Shown: positions 34,860 to 43,531, counted from the first letter of the stretch. The stretch is DNA of 64,000 nucleotides from Mesorhizobium australicum WSM2073 (GCF_000230995.2 NC_019973.1:2990001-3054000), one strand, 5' to 3'. Numbers and translations are program-made. The notes: generated by a model not told the origin, from the letters alone.

Positions 34860-35014
34860 CGGCAGATGATTGCCAACGGCTTCAACACGGCGGCCCGCGG
34901 ACGCTGCCAGCCTCACCGCAAGACAGCCGCGTTTACGATCTGGGAAGCTTGATGGTGCTAGACATCGCGGGATGATGGCTGGCCAGCCGGGCCGGCCGGT
35001 TTGGATTCCCCGCC

Positions 35015-36109
35015 ATGAACAGCAGCCCAATGCGCATGCCGTGGGTGGACACGGCCAAAGGCCTCTCGATCATCCTCGTGGTCATGATGTACTCGGCCTA
35101 CAACACCGGCGAGTATACGGGCGGCGTCGGCTTTCTCCACTATGTCATCGGCTTCGCGACGCCGTTCCGGATGCCGGAATTCTTCCTGATCTCGGGGCTG
35201 TTCCTGTCGCAGGTGATCGACCGGCCGTGGCGGCGCTATATCGACCGGCGCGTCGTCCATTACCTCTATTTCTACGTGCTGTGGGCGATCATCTCGATCG
35301 GGCTGAAGATCGGCATCTTCAGCCGGGATCCCGCCGGCATGCTGCACGACCTGGCAATGGCCGTCCTCCAGCCCTATGGCGTCCTGTGGTTCATCTACAT
35401 GCTGGCGGTGTTCGGTCTTGCCGCGAAACTGCTGCGGCAGCTTGCCGTGCCCGCCTGGATCGTCATCCCGATCGCCGCCGGCCTGCAGATGTGGGCGCCG
35501 CATCCCGACAGCTACGCGGTCGAACAATTCGCCGCCTATTTCGTCTTTTTCTACGTTGGCTTCGTCATGGCGCCGCTGGTGTTCCGGCTCGTCGAATGGA
35601 CGCAAGCCCGCCCGGCGCTGACCGTCTCCGGGCTCTTCCTGTGGGCTGTCGTCAATGGCCTGCTGGTCTATTCGCCGGGTTATGCCATGCAGCCGGTCGG
35701 CATGCAGATGGGCCTGGCGGCATGGCCGCCGCTGCATCTCGTCCTGGCCGTCGCCGGTGCCGTGGCGCTTTGCGTGGTTGGCGGTTTCCTGTCGAAATTT
35801 CCCGCCATGGAATGGCTGCGCTGGCTGGGCGAACATTCGCTGGTCGTCTATGTCGCCTTCACCATTCCGATGTCACTGTTCCGCGGCGCCGCACTGGCAA
35901 GCGGCCTGCTGACCGACACCGGCTTGCTCAGCCTGGCGGTGCTGCTGGTCTCGATCGTCAGCCCCGTCGTGCTTTACTTCATTGTCCAGCGCATCGGCTT
36001 CGGCATGTTCCTGTTCGAGCGGCCGGCCTGGGCGCATATTGACGGCAGCGCCGCGAAAACAGCGCCGAAAAAGCCGCTGACCGCCGCCGCCCAGTCGAGC
36101 CGGACATAA
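35015..36109 (+). CDS. Acyltransferase 3 family membrane protein (OpgC/OafA-like)
   Basis: The 364-aa protein has about ten membrane helices. It begins PWVDTAKGLSIILVVMMYSAYNTGEY, the usual acyltransferase-3 opening, although the normal catalytic His in the first helix (VVxxH) is replaced by VVMMYSA. The segment PFRMPEFFLISGLFLSQV includes the expected Arg and Phe-Phe-Leu-Ile-Ser-Gly motif. Members transfer acetyl or succinyl groups onto surface polysaccharides or glucans. The missing His makes the catalytic status uncertain. The gene stands alone. Confidence 0.85.
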   Translation: MNSSPMRMPWVDTAKGLSIILVVMMYSAYNTGEYTGGVGFLHYVIGFATPFRMPEFFLISGLFLSQVIDRPWRRYIDRRVVHYLYFYVLWAIISIGLKIGIFSRDPAGMLHDLAMAVLQPYGVLWFIYMLAVFGLAAKLLRQLAVPAWIVIPIAAGLQMWAPHPDSYAVEQFAAYFVFFYVGFVMAPLVFRLVEWTQARPALTVSGLFLWAVVNGLLVYSPGYAMQPVGMQMGLAAWPPLHLVLAVAGAVALCVVGGFLSKFPAMEWLRWLGEHSLVVYVAFTIPMSLFRGAALASGLLTDTGLLSLAVLLVSIVSPVVLYFIVQRIGFGMFLFERPAWAHIDGSAAKTAPKKPLTAAAQSSRT

Positions 36110-36138
36110 CCGGCCGCCCCACGGCGTTGCCGCCGGTA

Positions 36139-38139
36139 TCAACCATCCCGCAGCCAGACCAGCATCTCGCCCGGCTCGCGGTTGTCCCAGGCGAAATAGG
36201 GGACGGCGGTCAGGCGGGTCTCGACCTTGGCCGGCGGCTCGGAGCGATAAAGGCCGTCCTGCCAGCCGTCCCCGGCATCGGCTTGTGCCGTGGCTGAAAG
36301 CGTCACCACGCCGCCTAGCAGGTCCGGTTCGTCATGAGCCTCGATGCCGGCCGTGCGCGGCAGGGTCAGGCGATGCAGGCGGCTGTCATTGTCCGATGCC
36401 TCGACGCAGTAGATCAGCGGCCCGCGCGACAGCGCGACGCGGCCGGCGTCCTGCCTCACCTCGGGATTGGCATAGAGCCGCTCGATCGGCATTTCGAGAT
36501 CGAGCCTGACACGGTCGCCCTTCTTCCATTGGCGCCGGATCGCGGCGTAGCCGTCACTGGTCACTTCTGCGAGGTCGATCGCCTCGCCATTGATCTCGAG
36601 CTTGGCCTTGGAGCTCCAAGCCGGCACACGCAGGTGCAGCGTGAACTCCACCGACGTTTGCGGCTCAACGGTGATCTCGACGGCACCATCCCAGGGATAG
36701 CGGCTCGCCTGCGTCAGCGTGACCGGTGTGTCTGCAATGTCGAAGCGGGCGGTGGAATCGCCATAGAGATGAACTGCCAGCGCGTCGTCCGCCAGGCTGT
36801 AGAAATAGCTGCCGATCGAGGCGACCATGCGCCCGATATTTGGCGGGCAGCAAGGGCAGCGGTGCCATTTCCATCTGTTATGCTTGCCCCGGCTTTCCAG
36901 CGGGTTCTCGTAGAAGAACAGCGAGCCGTCGAGCGACAGGCCGGAAATGGAGCCATTGTAGAGCGCGCGCTCCATCATGTCGGCGTAGCGGGCGTTCGGC
37001 CCCATGCCGAGCATGCGGGTCGCCCAGAACACCAGCCCGACCGACGCACAGGTCTCGGCATAGGCGGTTTCGTTGGGCAGGTCGTAGTCGCTGGTGAAGC
37101 CCTCATTGTGCGCCGACGGGCCGAGCCCGCCGGTGATGTAGAGGTTCTTGGTGGTGAGGTCGTCCCACAGCCGGTCGAGCGCCACCCGCAACGTGTCGTC
37201 GCCATATTCGGTCGCGATGTCGGCCATCCCTGAATAGAGGTACATGGCCCGCACCGCGTGGCCGACGACCTTGTCCTGCTCGCGCACCGGGATGTGCGAC
37301 TGGCTGTATTCGTAGGTCTTGAAATGATAGGCCTTAGGGTCGGCGCCACGGGCGCGTGCCTCCTCGTCGAAATAGTGCGGCTGCTGCCCGCGCTGGTCGA
37401 TGAAGTATTTGGCCAATTCCATGTACTTTTGTTCGCCCGTCACCCGCGCCAGCTTGACCAGCGCCAGCTCGATCTCCTCATGGCCGCAATAGCCCTTCTT
37501 CTTGCCGGGCTCGGGCCCGAGCACCGAGGCGATGTGGTCGGCGTAGCGGCACATGATGTCGAGCAGCTTGCGCTTGCCCGTCGCCTGGTAGTAGGCGACC
37601 GCGCCCTCGATGAGGTGGCCGGCGCAATAAAGCTCGTGGCAGTCGCGCAGATTGGTCCAGCGCTTGCCCGGCTGGATGCGCTGGTACCAGCTGGAGAGAT
37701 AGCCGTCCTCCTGCTGCAGCCTGCCATACATGTCGATGACGGCGTCGATCTTCTTCTCCAGTTCGGGATTCTTACGCCGGTAGAGCGAATAGGCCGCGGT
37801 CTCGATCGTCTTGCCGAGATCGGAATCCCAGAACATCTGCGTAGTCACCGTCGAGCCGGTGAAGCCGGCGGAGGCCGCCTCGTCGGGCGAGGGCGAGTGG
37901 AACGGAATGACGACGCCTGGCGAGGGCTGGTCCGGATCGATCTGCTCCAGCATGCGCGCCGCCACGCAGCGGTCGTAAAGGATGTCGGCGGTGCGCGTGG
38001 CAACCGCCTCGGCGCGGTCGCCCCAGAAGCCGCGCACGTCGACCTGCGGCACCGGCAGCGGGCGGAAGGCGAGCTTCGGCTTGCCCGTCTCCTGCGATTT
38101 ATTTGGGGTGGCGTGGCGGGGGGATGGCGATGCGGTCAT
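36139..38139 (-). CDS. GH127 beta-L-arabinofuranosidase
   Basis: This 666-aa enzyme removes terminal beta-L-arabinofuranose from plant oligosaccharides, such as those on extensin. The expected catalytic and zinc residues are present: Glu in HNEGFTSDYD, Cys 18 residues later in AETCASVG, and the CPCCPPN motif, which supplies the nucleophilic cysteine and two further ligands. The N-terminal domain is an alpha/alpha barrel and the C-terminus is beta-rich. No signal peptide is visible, so it acts in the cytoplasm after uptake by the adjacent ABC transporter. ATG 38139 is preceded by GATGGAGTGAGTTC. A short palindromic repeat separates it from the permease gene. Confidence 0.92.
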   Translation of the reverse strand: MTASPSPRHATPNKSQETGKPKLAFRPLPVPQVDVRGFWGDRAEAVATRTADILYDRCVAARMLEQIDPDQPSPGVVIPFHSPSPDEAASAGFTGSTVTTQMFWDSDLGKTIETAAYSLYRRKNPELEKKIDAVIDMYGRLQQEDGYLSSWYQRIQPGKRWTNLRDCHELYCAGHLIEGAVAYYQATGKRKLLDIMCRYADHIASVLGPEPGKKKGYCGHEEIELALVKLARVTGEQKYMELAKYFIDQRGQQPHYFDEEARARGADPKAYHFKTYEYSQSHIPVREQDKVVGHAVRAMYLYSGMADIATEYGDDTLRVALDRLWDDLTTKNLYITGGLGPSAHNEGFTSDYDLPNETAYAETCASVGLVFWATRMLGMGPNARYADMMERALYNGSISGLSLDGSLFFYENPLESRGKHNRWKWHRCPCCPPNIGRMVASIGSYFYSLADDALAVHLYGDSTARFDIADTPVTLTQASRYPWDGAVEITVEPQTSVEFTLHLRVPAWSSKAKLEINGEAIDLAEVTSDGYAAIRRQWKKGDRVRLDLEMPIERLYANPEVRQDAGRVALSRGPLIYCVEASDNDSRLHRLTLPRTAGIEAHDEPDLLGGVVTLSATAQADAGDGWQDGLYRSEPPAKVETRLTAVPYFAWDNREPGEMLVWLRDG

Positions 38140-38178
38140 GAACTCACTCCATTCGATCTGACGTCTATCTCTTTGTTG

Positions 38179-38226
38179 GAGCATGATCTTTCCGAAAACC
38201 GGTTCCCACTTTTCGGGATCATGCTC
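38179..38226. repeat. Short palindromic intergenic repeat, copy 2
   Basis: The perfect terminal arms are GAGCATGATC and GATCATGCTC, flanking a core TTTCCGAAAACCGGTTCC and CACTTTTCGG. The core matches the repeats near 43430, 46390 and 61985. It lies between the second permease stop and the GH127 start and may act as a processing or attenuation hairpin. Confidence 0.75.
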
Positions 38227-39083
38227 TATTTGACGGCCCCGGCCATCAGGCCGCGGATGTAGAAGCGCTGCAAAGCCAGGAACAGGATCAGGCACGGCAC
38301 CATCATCACGGTGACGCCCGCCTGCACCGCGCCCCAGTCGATGGCGCCGAAGCGGCCGGACTGAAGTGCGGTCATCATCACCGGCAGCGTGAACTTGGAC
38401 TGGTCGGTCATCAGCACCAGGGCAGCGAGGAATTCGTTCCAGGCGCCGAGGAAGGCAAACAGCGCGATGGTGACGACACCAGGCCAGACCAGCGGCAGCA
38501 TGACCTTTATGAGCATGGTGGCGTTGCCGGCGCCGTCCATGCGCGCGGCCTCCTCGATCTCGCGCGGCACCGCGTCGAAGGCGTTGCGCATCATGAAGAT
38601 CGAGAACGGCAGCTGCAGCGTCACATAGACGCCGACCAGGCCGGTCAGCGTGTTGTGCAGGCCAAGCTTGGTCAGCACCAGGAAGATCGGCGTCAGGATC
38701 GACTGGAACGGGATCATGATCGTCGACAGGATGAGGACGAAGAACAAGTCCTTGAACGGGAACCGAAACCGCGAAAAACCGTAGCCGGCGAGCACGCTGA
38801 CGATGACCGACAGCATGACCGTCATCACCGAGACATAGATGCTGTTCTGCGCCGAGGCCCACAGGCCGTCGCCGAAACTGTTCAGCGTTTGATAGTTCTC
38901 CAGCGAGAAGCCCGTCGTCGGCCAGGGCGGCAGCGGCGGCAGGCGCGCCTCCTGTGCCGGCTTGAAGGCCGACAGCACCGTCCACACGATCGGCGCCACG
39001 AACAGCACCGAGGCGACGATGCCGGTGGAATGCCTGGCCAAGCGCGCGGCAAGCTTGCCTGTGCCCGATATCGCCTGCGTCAT
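38226..39083 (-). CDS. Sugar ABC transporter permease (MalG/CUT1 type)
   Basis: The 285-aa inner-membrane permease has six helices. The EAA loop is EIEEAARMDGAGNATMLIKVMLPLVWPG (about 181-208), which contacts the ATPase. ATG 39083 shares one base with the stop of the upstream permease, so the two are co-translated. It belongs to the arabinoside import cassette with a binding protein and GH127 enzyme. No ATPase gene is present in the cassette, so a shared MsmK/UgpC-like ATPase elsewhere is expected. Confidence 0.93.
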   Translation of the reverse strand: MTQAISGTGKLAARLARHSTGIVASVLFVAPIVWTVLSAFKPAQEARLPPLPPWPTTGFSLENYQTLNSFGDGLWASAQNSIYVSVMTVMLSVIVSVLAGYGFSRFRFPFKDLFFVLILSTIMIPFQSILTPIFLVLTKLGLHNTLTGLVGVYVTLQLPFSIFMMRNAFDAVPREIEEAARMDGAGNATMLIKVMLPLVWPGVVTIALFAFLGAWNEFLAALVLMTDQSKFTLPVMMTALQSGRFGAIDWGAVQAGVTVMMVPCLILFLALQRFYIRGLMAGAVK

Positions 39084-40009
39084 CAGTCGAGCCCCTCGGG
39101 TTTGCGCAGCAACCAGAGCTGGACGAGGCTGAGCGCCACCAGGATGACCAGCAGCACCATCGAGAGTGCCGCGCCATAGCCGAGCTTGAACGAGACGAAG
39201 GACTGGTTGAAGATCCAGTACACCGCCGTCAGCGTCTGGTTGCGCGGGCCGCCGCGCAGGATGATGTAGAACTGGTCGAAGGCAAGGATGGAGCCCGCGA
39301 CCGACAGGATCAGCGCCAGCGCCAGGGTGCGGCGCATCAGCGGCAAGGTGATCGCCCGGAACCTGGCGAACGGCCCGGCGCCGTCGATGACGGCGGCCTC
39401 CTGCAGATCCTGCGGGATCGACTGCAGGCCGGTCATCAGGATGATCATGGTGAAGCCAGCGACCTTCCACACCACCATGGCGATGATCGACCAGAAGGCC
39501 GGTTGGAAGGTGGCGAGCAGGTTGAACTTCTTGTCGATCAGGCCGAGATCGTAGGCGGCGGGGCTGAACAGGCCGGAATCGACGTTGAGCAGCCACGACC
39601 ACAAAAGGCTCGCCGAGGCAAAGCCGACCACCGCCGGCATGAAGAACATGGTGCGGTAGAGGTTGGTGAACGGGCGCGGCCGCTCGATGAAGATCGCCAG
39701 CGGAAAGGCGACGGCGAAGATCGCGATGGTGACGATCAGCGTGTAGTAGCCGGTGAATCTCAGCGCGTTCCAGAACCTGGTGTCGCGCAGGATTGCCCAG
39801 TAGTTGCCGAGGCCGATGAAGGAGTGCTCGCCCATCAAGGGCCAGTTGTGCAGCGACATCCAGGCCGTCATGCCGAGCGGAATGACGAAGAACAGCATGA
39901 CCAGCGCCACCGCCGGCGCCACATAGAGCAGGCCAATCCATTGCCGGCGCCCGGCGCCAACGCGTTTGCGGAGGCGGGGTGGGGCGGTGGTTGCGGTGAT
40001 GGTGGTCAT
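39083..40009 (-). CDS. Sugar ABC transporter permease (MalF/CUT1 type)
   Basis: The 308-aa permease has a cytoplasmic N-terminus (RLRKRVGAGRRQW), six membrane helices and the EAA loop IPQDLQEAAVIDGAGPFARFRAITLPLM (about 198-225). The segment LSVAGSILAFDQFYIILRGGP is characteristic of the family. It pairs with the downstream MalG-type permease to form the translocation pore. It follows the binding-protein gene after a gap occupied by a palindromic repeat. Confidence 0.93.
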   Translation of the reverse strand: MTTITATTAPPRLRKRVGAGRRQWIGLLYVAPAVALVMLFFVIPLGMTAWMSLHNWPLMGEHSFIGLGNYWAILRDTRFWNALRFTGYYTLIVTIAIFAVAFPLAIFIERPRPFTNLYRTMFFMPAVVGFASASLLWSWLLNVDSGLFSPAAYDLGLIDKKFNLLATFQPAFWSIIAMVVWKVAGFTMIILMTGLQSIPQDLQEAAVIDGAGPFARFRAITLPLMRRTLALALILSVAGSILAFDQFYIILRGGPRNQTLTAVYWIFNQSFVSFKLGYGAALSMVLLVILVALSLVQLWLLRKPEGLD

Positions 40010-40029
40010 GGCTGTTTCCCTGGCGCTGC

Positions 40030-40176
40030 GTCCCCTCCTCCTCGAGGGGAGGGTCCGGCCGAAGGCCGGGGGTGGGGTCCTCCGCCAAGCGCGCCGACAT
40101 CAAGGAACGTCGAGCACTGCCGAGACGACCCCACCCGGACCTGCGGTCCGACCTCCCCTCAAGGGGAGGTGGAGGC
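40030..40176. repeat. Large palindromic intergenic repeat
   Basis: Inverted arms run from TCCCCTCCTCCTCGAGGGGAGG, through CCGGCCGAAGGCCGGGGGTGGGGTC, to GACCCCACCCGGACCTGCGGTCC and ACCTCCCCTCAAGGGGAGGT. It lies between the binding-protein stop and the permease start. In a polycistronic transcript such a structure often stabilises the upstream message, giving more binding protein than permease. Confidence 0.75.
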
Positions 40177-40180
40177 GGCG

Positions 40181-41473
40181 CTACTTCTGCGGCGCCTGGT
40201 CGATGATCGACTGCATGGTCTCCTGGGCGTTTGCTATGGCGCCATCGACGTCGTCGCCGAAGAACACCTCGTTGATCATCTGTGTCCACGGGCCGTTGGC
40301 GGAGTTGATCAGGTCGTTGAACACCACCGAATACGGCGTCTTGCCCTTGGCCATCGCCTCGGCGGCGATCTGGTAGCGCGGGTCGAGCTCCTTCAGCGCG
40401 TCCTTGGCGATGTCGCCGCGCACCGGCAGGCTGCCGTATTTGGCCAGGATCGTCTGGCCTTCGAGCGAATAGGCGAAGTCCAGGAACTCCTTCACCACGG
40501 CGAGTTTCTTGGTGCCCTTGGTGACAACGAAATTGTCGCCGCCGGCAAAGGACGACCAGTTGCCATCCTTGCCCGGCAGGAAGGTGACGCCGTAGTCGAC
40601 ATCAGGATATTGCGTGTTGAGCGCGCCGATGGCGAAGGCGCCGGAGGGCGAGATGCCGATATTGCCGGCGGCGAAGGCGGCAAAGAAATTGGCGCCGGTG
40701 TCGGTCTGCGCGCCCGCCGGCACCAAATCCTTCTTGACCATCGAGCGGTAGAGATCGATGGCGCCGCGCAATTGCGGGCTGTCCAGCGTCGCCTTGGAGC
40801 CGTCCTCCGACAGGATGTCGCCGCCCGAAGCCCAGATCAGCGGCGTGAAGGTGAAGATGTTGCAGCCACCGCAATTGCCGGAGAAGTAGAAGCCCTTGAT
40901 GTTGCCGCCAAGCGCGTTGACCTTCTCGGCGTCGGCTTCGATCTCGGCCCAGTTGGCCGGGCCTTTTTCAGGGTCGAGGCCTGCCTGCTTGAACAGCTTC
41001 TTGTTCCAGATCAGCACCGAGGCGTCGGCCGAGAAGGGCAGGCCGTAAATGCGGTCCTTGTAGGTGCCGGTCTTCACATGCGCGGGCGACAGGCTGGCGA
41101 AATAGGGGAGCGACTTCGCCCAGTCGGTGATGTCCTCCAATTGGCCGGCGGCCGCGAAGGAGGGCGTGTAGATCAGGTCGAGCGACAGCGCGTCGGGCGC
41201 CGTGCCGCCGGCCGCGGCCGCGCCATATTTCGGGATGATCTCGGCATTGGGGATGATGTCGAGCTTGACCTGGTCCTTGTTCGCCTTGTTGAAGGCGTCG
41301 ACGATCCTCGGCATGAAGTTCGAGCCGTCGGCGCGTACCCAGATGTTGGCGGTTTCGGCGGCGGCAAATTGCAGGCCGCAACCCAGAACGGCAGCCGTCA
41401 ACGTCAATTTGGTCAGGGCCAATTTGGTCAGGGCCAATTTGGTCGGGGCCAGTTTGGCAATCAAAGTCCTCAT
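40181..41473 (-). CDS. Extracellular sugar-binding protein of ABC transporter
   Basis: The 430-aa periplasmic binding protein has an N-terminal signal peptide (about 1-39) ending near FAAAETANIWVRADG. The mature protein has the family features PNAEIIPKYGAAAAGGTAPDAL, YGLPFSADASVLIWNKKLFKQAGLDP and SGGDILSEDGSKATLDSP. It captures the oligosaccharide and delivers it to the two permeases. The signal peptide contains an unusual run of five-residue repeats ending in KLA/LT, encoded by 15-bp tandem repeats. ATG 41473 follows GAGGAGGAGG. Confidence 0.93.
   Translation of the reverse strand: MRTLIAKLAPTKLALTKLALTKLTLTAAVLGCGLQFAAAETANIWVRADGSNFMPRIVDAFNKANKDQVKLDIIPNAEIIPKYGAAAAGGTAPDALSLDLIYTPSFAAAGQLEDITDWAKSLPYFASLSPAHVKTGTYKDRIYGLPFSADASVLIWNKKLFKQAGLDPEKGPANWAEIEADAEKVNALGGNIKGFYFSGNCGGCNIFTFTPLIWASGGDILSEDGSKATLDSPQLRGAIDLYRSMVKKDLVPAGAQTDTGANFFAAFAAGNIGISPSGAFAIGALNTQYPDVDYGVTFLPGKDGNWSSFAGGDNFVVTKGTKKLAVVKEFLDFAYSLEGQTILAKYGSLPVRGDIAKDALKELDPRYQIAAEAMAKGKTPYSVVFNDLINSANGPWTQMINEVFFGDDVDGAIANAQETMQSIIDQAPQK
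41403..41462 (-). repeat. 15-bp tandem repeat in signal-peptide coding region
   Basis: Four 15-bp units occur in tandem: GTCAATTTGGTCAGG, GCCAATTTGGTCAGG, GCCAATTTGGTCGGG and a diverged GCCAGTTTGGCAATC. On the coding strand they specify KLAPT, KLALT, KLALT, KLTLT. Because 15 is a multiple of three, unit gain or loss changes the length of the signal peptide without shifting the frame. Confidence 0.8.
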
Positions 41474-41547
41474 GTTCTCCTCCTCCTCATTTGGCCGCGA
41501 TGCGCGGCTTGCCGCCGATCGCGGCGCTTCGTTTCTCAGCCGTCTTT

Positions 41548-42591
41548 TCAGCCGTCGGGCAGGCGGCCGCAGGACTGCCGCACCACCAGCCGGCACGGCA
41601 GTTTTCTGATGCCCGGCGCGGCGGGCTTGCCGCCGACCAGGGAAAGCAGGGTCAGCCCGGCCTCGCGGCCGAGCGCTGTCAGGTTCATGTCGACCGAGGT
41701 CAGCGGCGGGCGGGTCGCCTCGGCCACGATCTCCCAATTGTCGAAGCCGATGACGCCGACATCGCCGGGAACGCTCAAGCCACGCTCGCGCAGGGCATCG
41801 ATGACGCCGCGCGCGATCTGGTCGTTGCCGCAGAAGACGGCGTCCGGCTTTTCTCCCCCGCCATCGAAAAGGATCGTCACCGCCTCATGCCCCCAGGCTT
41901 CCGACCAGGCGCCGAGCAGGGGCTCGATGAGGGGTAGGCCGTTCTCGATCAGCGCGGCGCGATAGGCCTGCGCCCGTTCATGCACCACGGCAAAGCTGGC
42001 CGGGCCACTGACATGGGCGATGCGCTTGCGGCCGAGCCGGCAGAAATGGTCGACGGCCAGCCGCGCCCCGCCCGCATCGTCGGAAACGAAGGCGACGGCG
42101 TCGGGATCGGGCTGGGTGAAGGCGTAGATCACCGGGATGCGCAAATTGGCGAGATCGATCGGCAGATGGCGGTCGATGCGCTTGCCGGTGGCGATGATGC
42201 CGTCGACGCGCTTGTCGAGCATGGCCTCGACATGGAGCTGGCCGAGACGGGGATCCTCCTCGACATTGCACAGGAATACCGAGACGCCGGCATCGACCAG
42301 CGCATCCGAAATGCCCGACATCAGCGGCAGCGAGAAACGGCCATAGGTGTCGTTGGTGAGCAGGCCGACAGTAAAGGAGCGGCGCCTCAGCAGGCTCTGC
42401 GCCAGGCTGTTGGGCCGGAAGCCCAGGTTGCGCGCCGTCTCGCGAATGCGCTCGCGAGTCTCGGCGGTCATGCGCCCCTGATCGTTGAGCGCCTTGGATG
42501 CAGTGGCAACGCTGACGCCGGCCTGCGCGGCCACGTCGCGCAAGGTGACGGGTTTGGGAAAGACCGGAACTGGCTGGTCGTCCGATGCCAT
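41548..42591 (-). CDS. LacI family transcriptional regulator of the arabinoside cassette
   Basis: The 347-aa regulator has the LacI helix-turn-helix at residues 15-36 (VTLRDVAAQAGVSVATASKALN), hinge helix PNSLAQSLLRRRS, and a periplasmic-binding-like ligand domain (about 72-340) including GVDGIIATGKR-type and VGVIGFDNWEI segments. It lies directly upstream of the binding-protein gene on the same strand. Two palindromic sites upstream of its own start suggest that it represses the whole cassette from this promoter. The inducer is probably an arabinose-containing sugar. Confidence 0.92.
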   Translation of the reverse strand: MASDDQPVPVFPKPVTLRDVAAQAGVSVATASKALNDQGRMTAETRERIRETARNLGFRPNSLAQSLLRRRSFTVGLLTNDTYGRFSLPLMSGISDALVDAGVSVFLCNVEEDPRLGQLHVEAMLDKRVDGIIATGKRIDRHLPIDLANLRIPVIYAFTQPDPDAVAFVSDDAGGARLAVDHFCRLGRKRIAHVSGPASFAVVHERAQAYRAALIENGLPLIEPLLGAWSEAWGHEAVTILFDGGGEKPDAVFCGNDQIARGVIDALRERGLSVPGDVGVIGFDNWEIVAEATRPPLTSVDMNLTALGREAGLTLLSLVGGKPAAPGIRKLPCRLVVRQSCGRLPDG

Positions 42592-42611
42592 CGCGGCAGA
42601 AATCCTTGGTT

Positions 42612-42626
42612 GGAAAAAGGTTTTCC
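42612..42626. promoter_or_regulatory. Candidate LacI operator, site 1
   Basis: The sequence GGAAAAAGGTTTTCC is a near-perfect palindrome of the GGAAAA ... TTTTCC type bound by LacI-family repressors. It lies about 20 bases upstream of the lacI-type start codon and is nearly the reverse complement of site 2. Confidence 0.6.
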
Positions 42627-42679
42627 CTTACCGGCCCGAATAAAGCCCGGCTAACGGCCGAACGCCATCGGGACTGTCT

Positions 42680-42694
42680 GGAAAAACCTTTTCT
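42680..42694. promoter_or_regulatory. Candidate LacI operator, site 2
   Basis: GGAAAAACCTTTTCT repeats the site 1 motif in opposite orientation, 68 bases farther upstream. Two such sites fit DNA looping or flanking of the promoter by the divergent-strand regulator. Confidence 0.55.
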
Positions 42695-42974
42695 CAACTT
42701 GAAGGCTAGGCCAGATTGGGGGACCGATCAAGAGGAAAATGGCCAGATCAGGGTTCCTCGGTACCATCCGCTATTTCGCGCGCGGCCGCGACGTTTCGCA
42801 TCTTCGAGGCCGAAAGGCAGGTGAAAGGGAACGCGCCGCGGTGTGGAGCTGGACGCTCTTGCCCTTGGTCGGCAGGACCATTGCATGGCTGGGACGTCAG
42901 ACGTGGCTTGAGCCGCCGCATTCCTCGACTTGGTGCAAGCCCAGCGGGAGACTGCTCACGTCCTTGGAGTGACT

Positions 42975-43208
42975 CTATGCCTTCTTGGCCACACGCTTCT
43001 TTTTCGGCGCCGGGTTCAGCGCTTCCGCCACGCGATCGGCTTCTTCCTTGGCCAGGCGCAATTCCCTCAGCCTTGCCGTCTTGATCTCCCTGGCCCTCGC
43101 CTCGGACATGTATTCGGCGGTTGCCTTGTTGCGCTCCGCGGTTTTCTTCTGCTTGTCGACAAAGCGGGCTTCAGCTTTTTGCATGATCGTCTGATTGCCG
43201 TCGGCCAT
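42975..43208 (-). CDS. DUF6481-like small charged protein (77 aa)
   Basis: The 77-aa protein is almost entirely charged helix (KAEARFVDKQKKTAERNKATAEYM ... KTARLRELRLAKEEADRVAE) and ends in a Lys-rich tail (PKKKRVAKKA). Such proteins are common in rhizobia, often near cold-shock genes, although none is adjacent here. The basic tail and coiled-coil character suggest nucleic acid binding, but no function is established. A GAAGGAGATTTC ribosome binding site precedes the ATG. Confidence 0.85.
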   Translation of the reverse strand: MADGNQTIMQKAEARFVDKQKKTAERNKATAEYMSEARAREIKTARLRELRLAKEEADRVAEALNPAPKKKRVAKKA

Positions 43209-43531
43209 TGAAGAAATCTCCTTCGCGCGTGAAATCGTGAAAATGAACTTCTCGATAAATAGGCGCCCGGAAGGAAAAATTCAATCTTTCGAATAATTTG
43301 GCCTCCTTGTCGGCGTCAGGAGACCGCGCTTCGAAATAATACTTTTGAAATTTTTCTCCCGCCGGAATCAAATCTTGCGCCGGGAATGGAGATAGCGCCA
43401 AGGCGCCAACGGACAGAATTTCGAACGGAAAACCGTTTCGCATTTTCCTGGAATTGCCTAGGATGGTCAGGTGGTCGTTTGGTGCAGGGTTTGCGGAAAC
43501 GGAACCGCGATTCCCGGTTTGGAGACAAGTC
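43209..43531. other. Intergenic region with one short repeat
   Basis: The 323 bases between the divergent DUF6481 and reductase genes contain the palindromic repeat at 43414-43461 and otherwise no convincing gene. The minus-strand frame crossing here (43171-43566) overlaps both neighbours and is not credible. Confidence 0.5.
43414..43461. repeat. Short palindromic intergenic repeat, copy 3
   Basis: The element reads ACAGAATTTCGAACGG, AAAACCGTTTCGCATTTTCC, then TGGAATTGCCTAG. The core GGAAAACCGTTTCGCA and the GGAATTGC end match the repeats at 61969 and 46383. It lies upstream of the reductase gene. Confidence 0.7.

Larger units (their letters stand above)
42592..42974. other. Regulatory and otherwise empty stretch upstream of the LacI gene
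   Basis: These 383 bases hold the two putative LacI operators. One plus-strand frame (42739-42972) begins after AAGAGGAAA, but its 77-aa product resembles nothing known and I do not accept it as a gene. No terminator was found. Confidence 0.45.

Noticed and set aside
39503..41965. A long plus-strand frame through the sugar transporter genes.
   Set aside because: It overlaps three recognisable minus-strand genes and the palindromic repeat, and its product resembles no protein.
42739..42972. A 77-aa plus-strand frame upstream of the DUF6481 gene.
   Set aside because: A possible ribosome binding site is present, but the product has no resemblance to any family and the region also holds operators.
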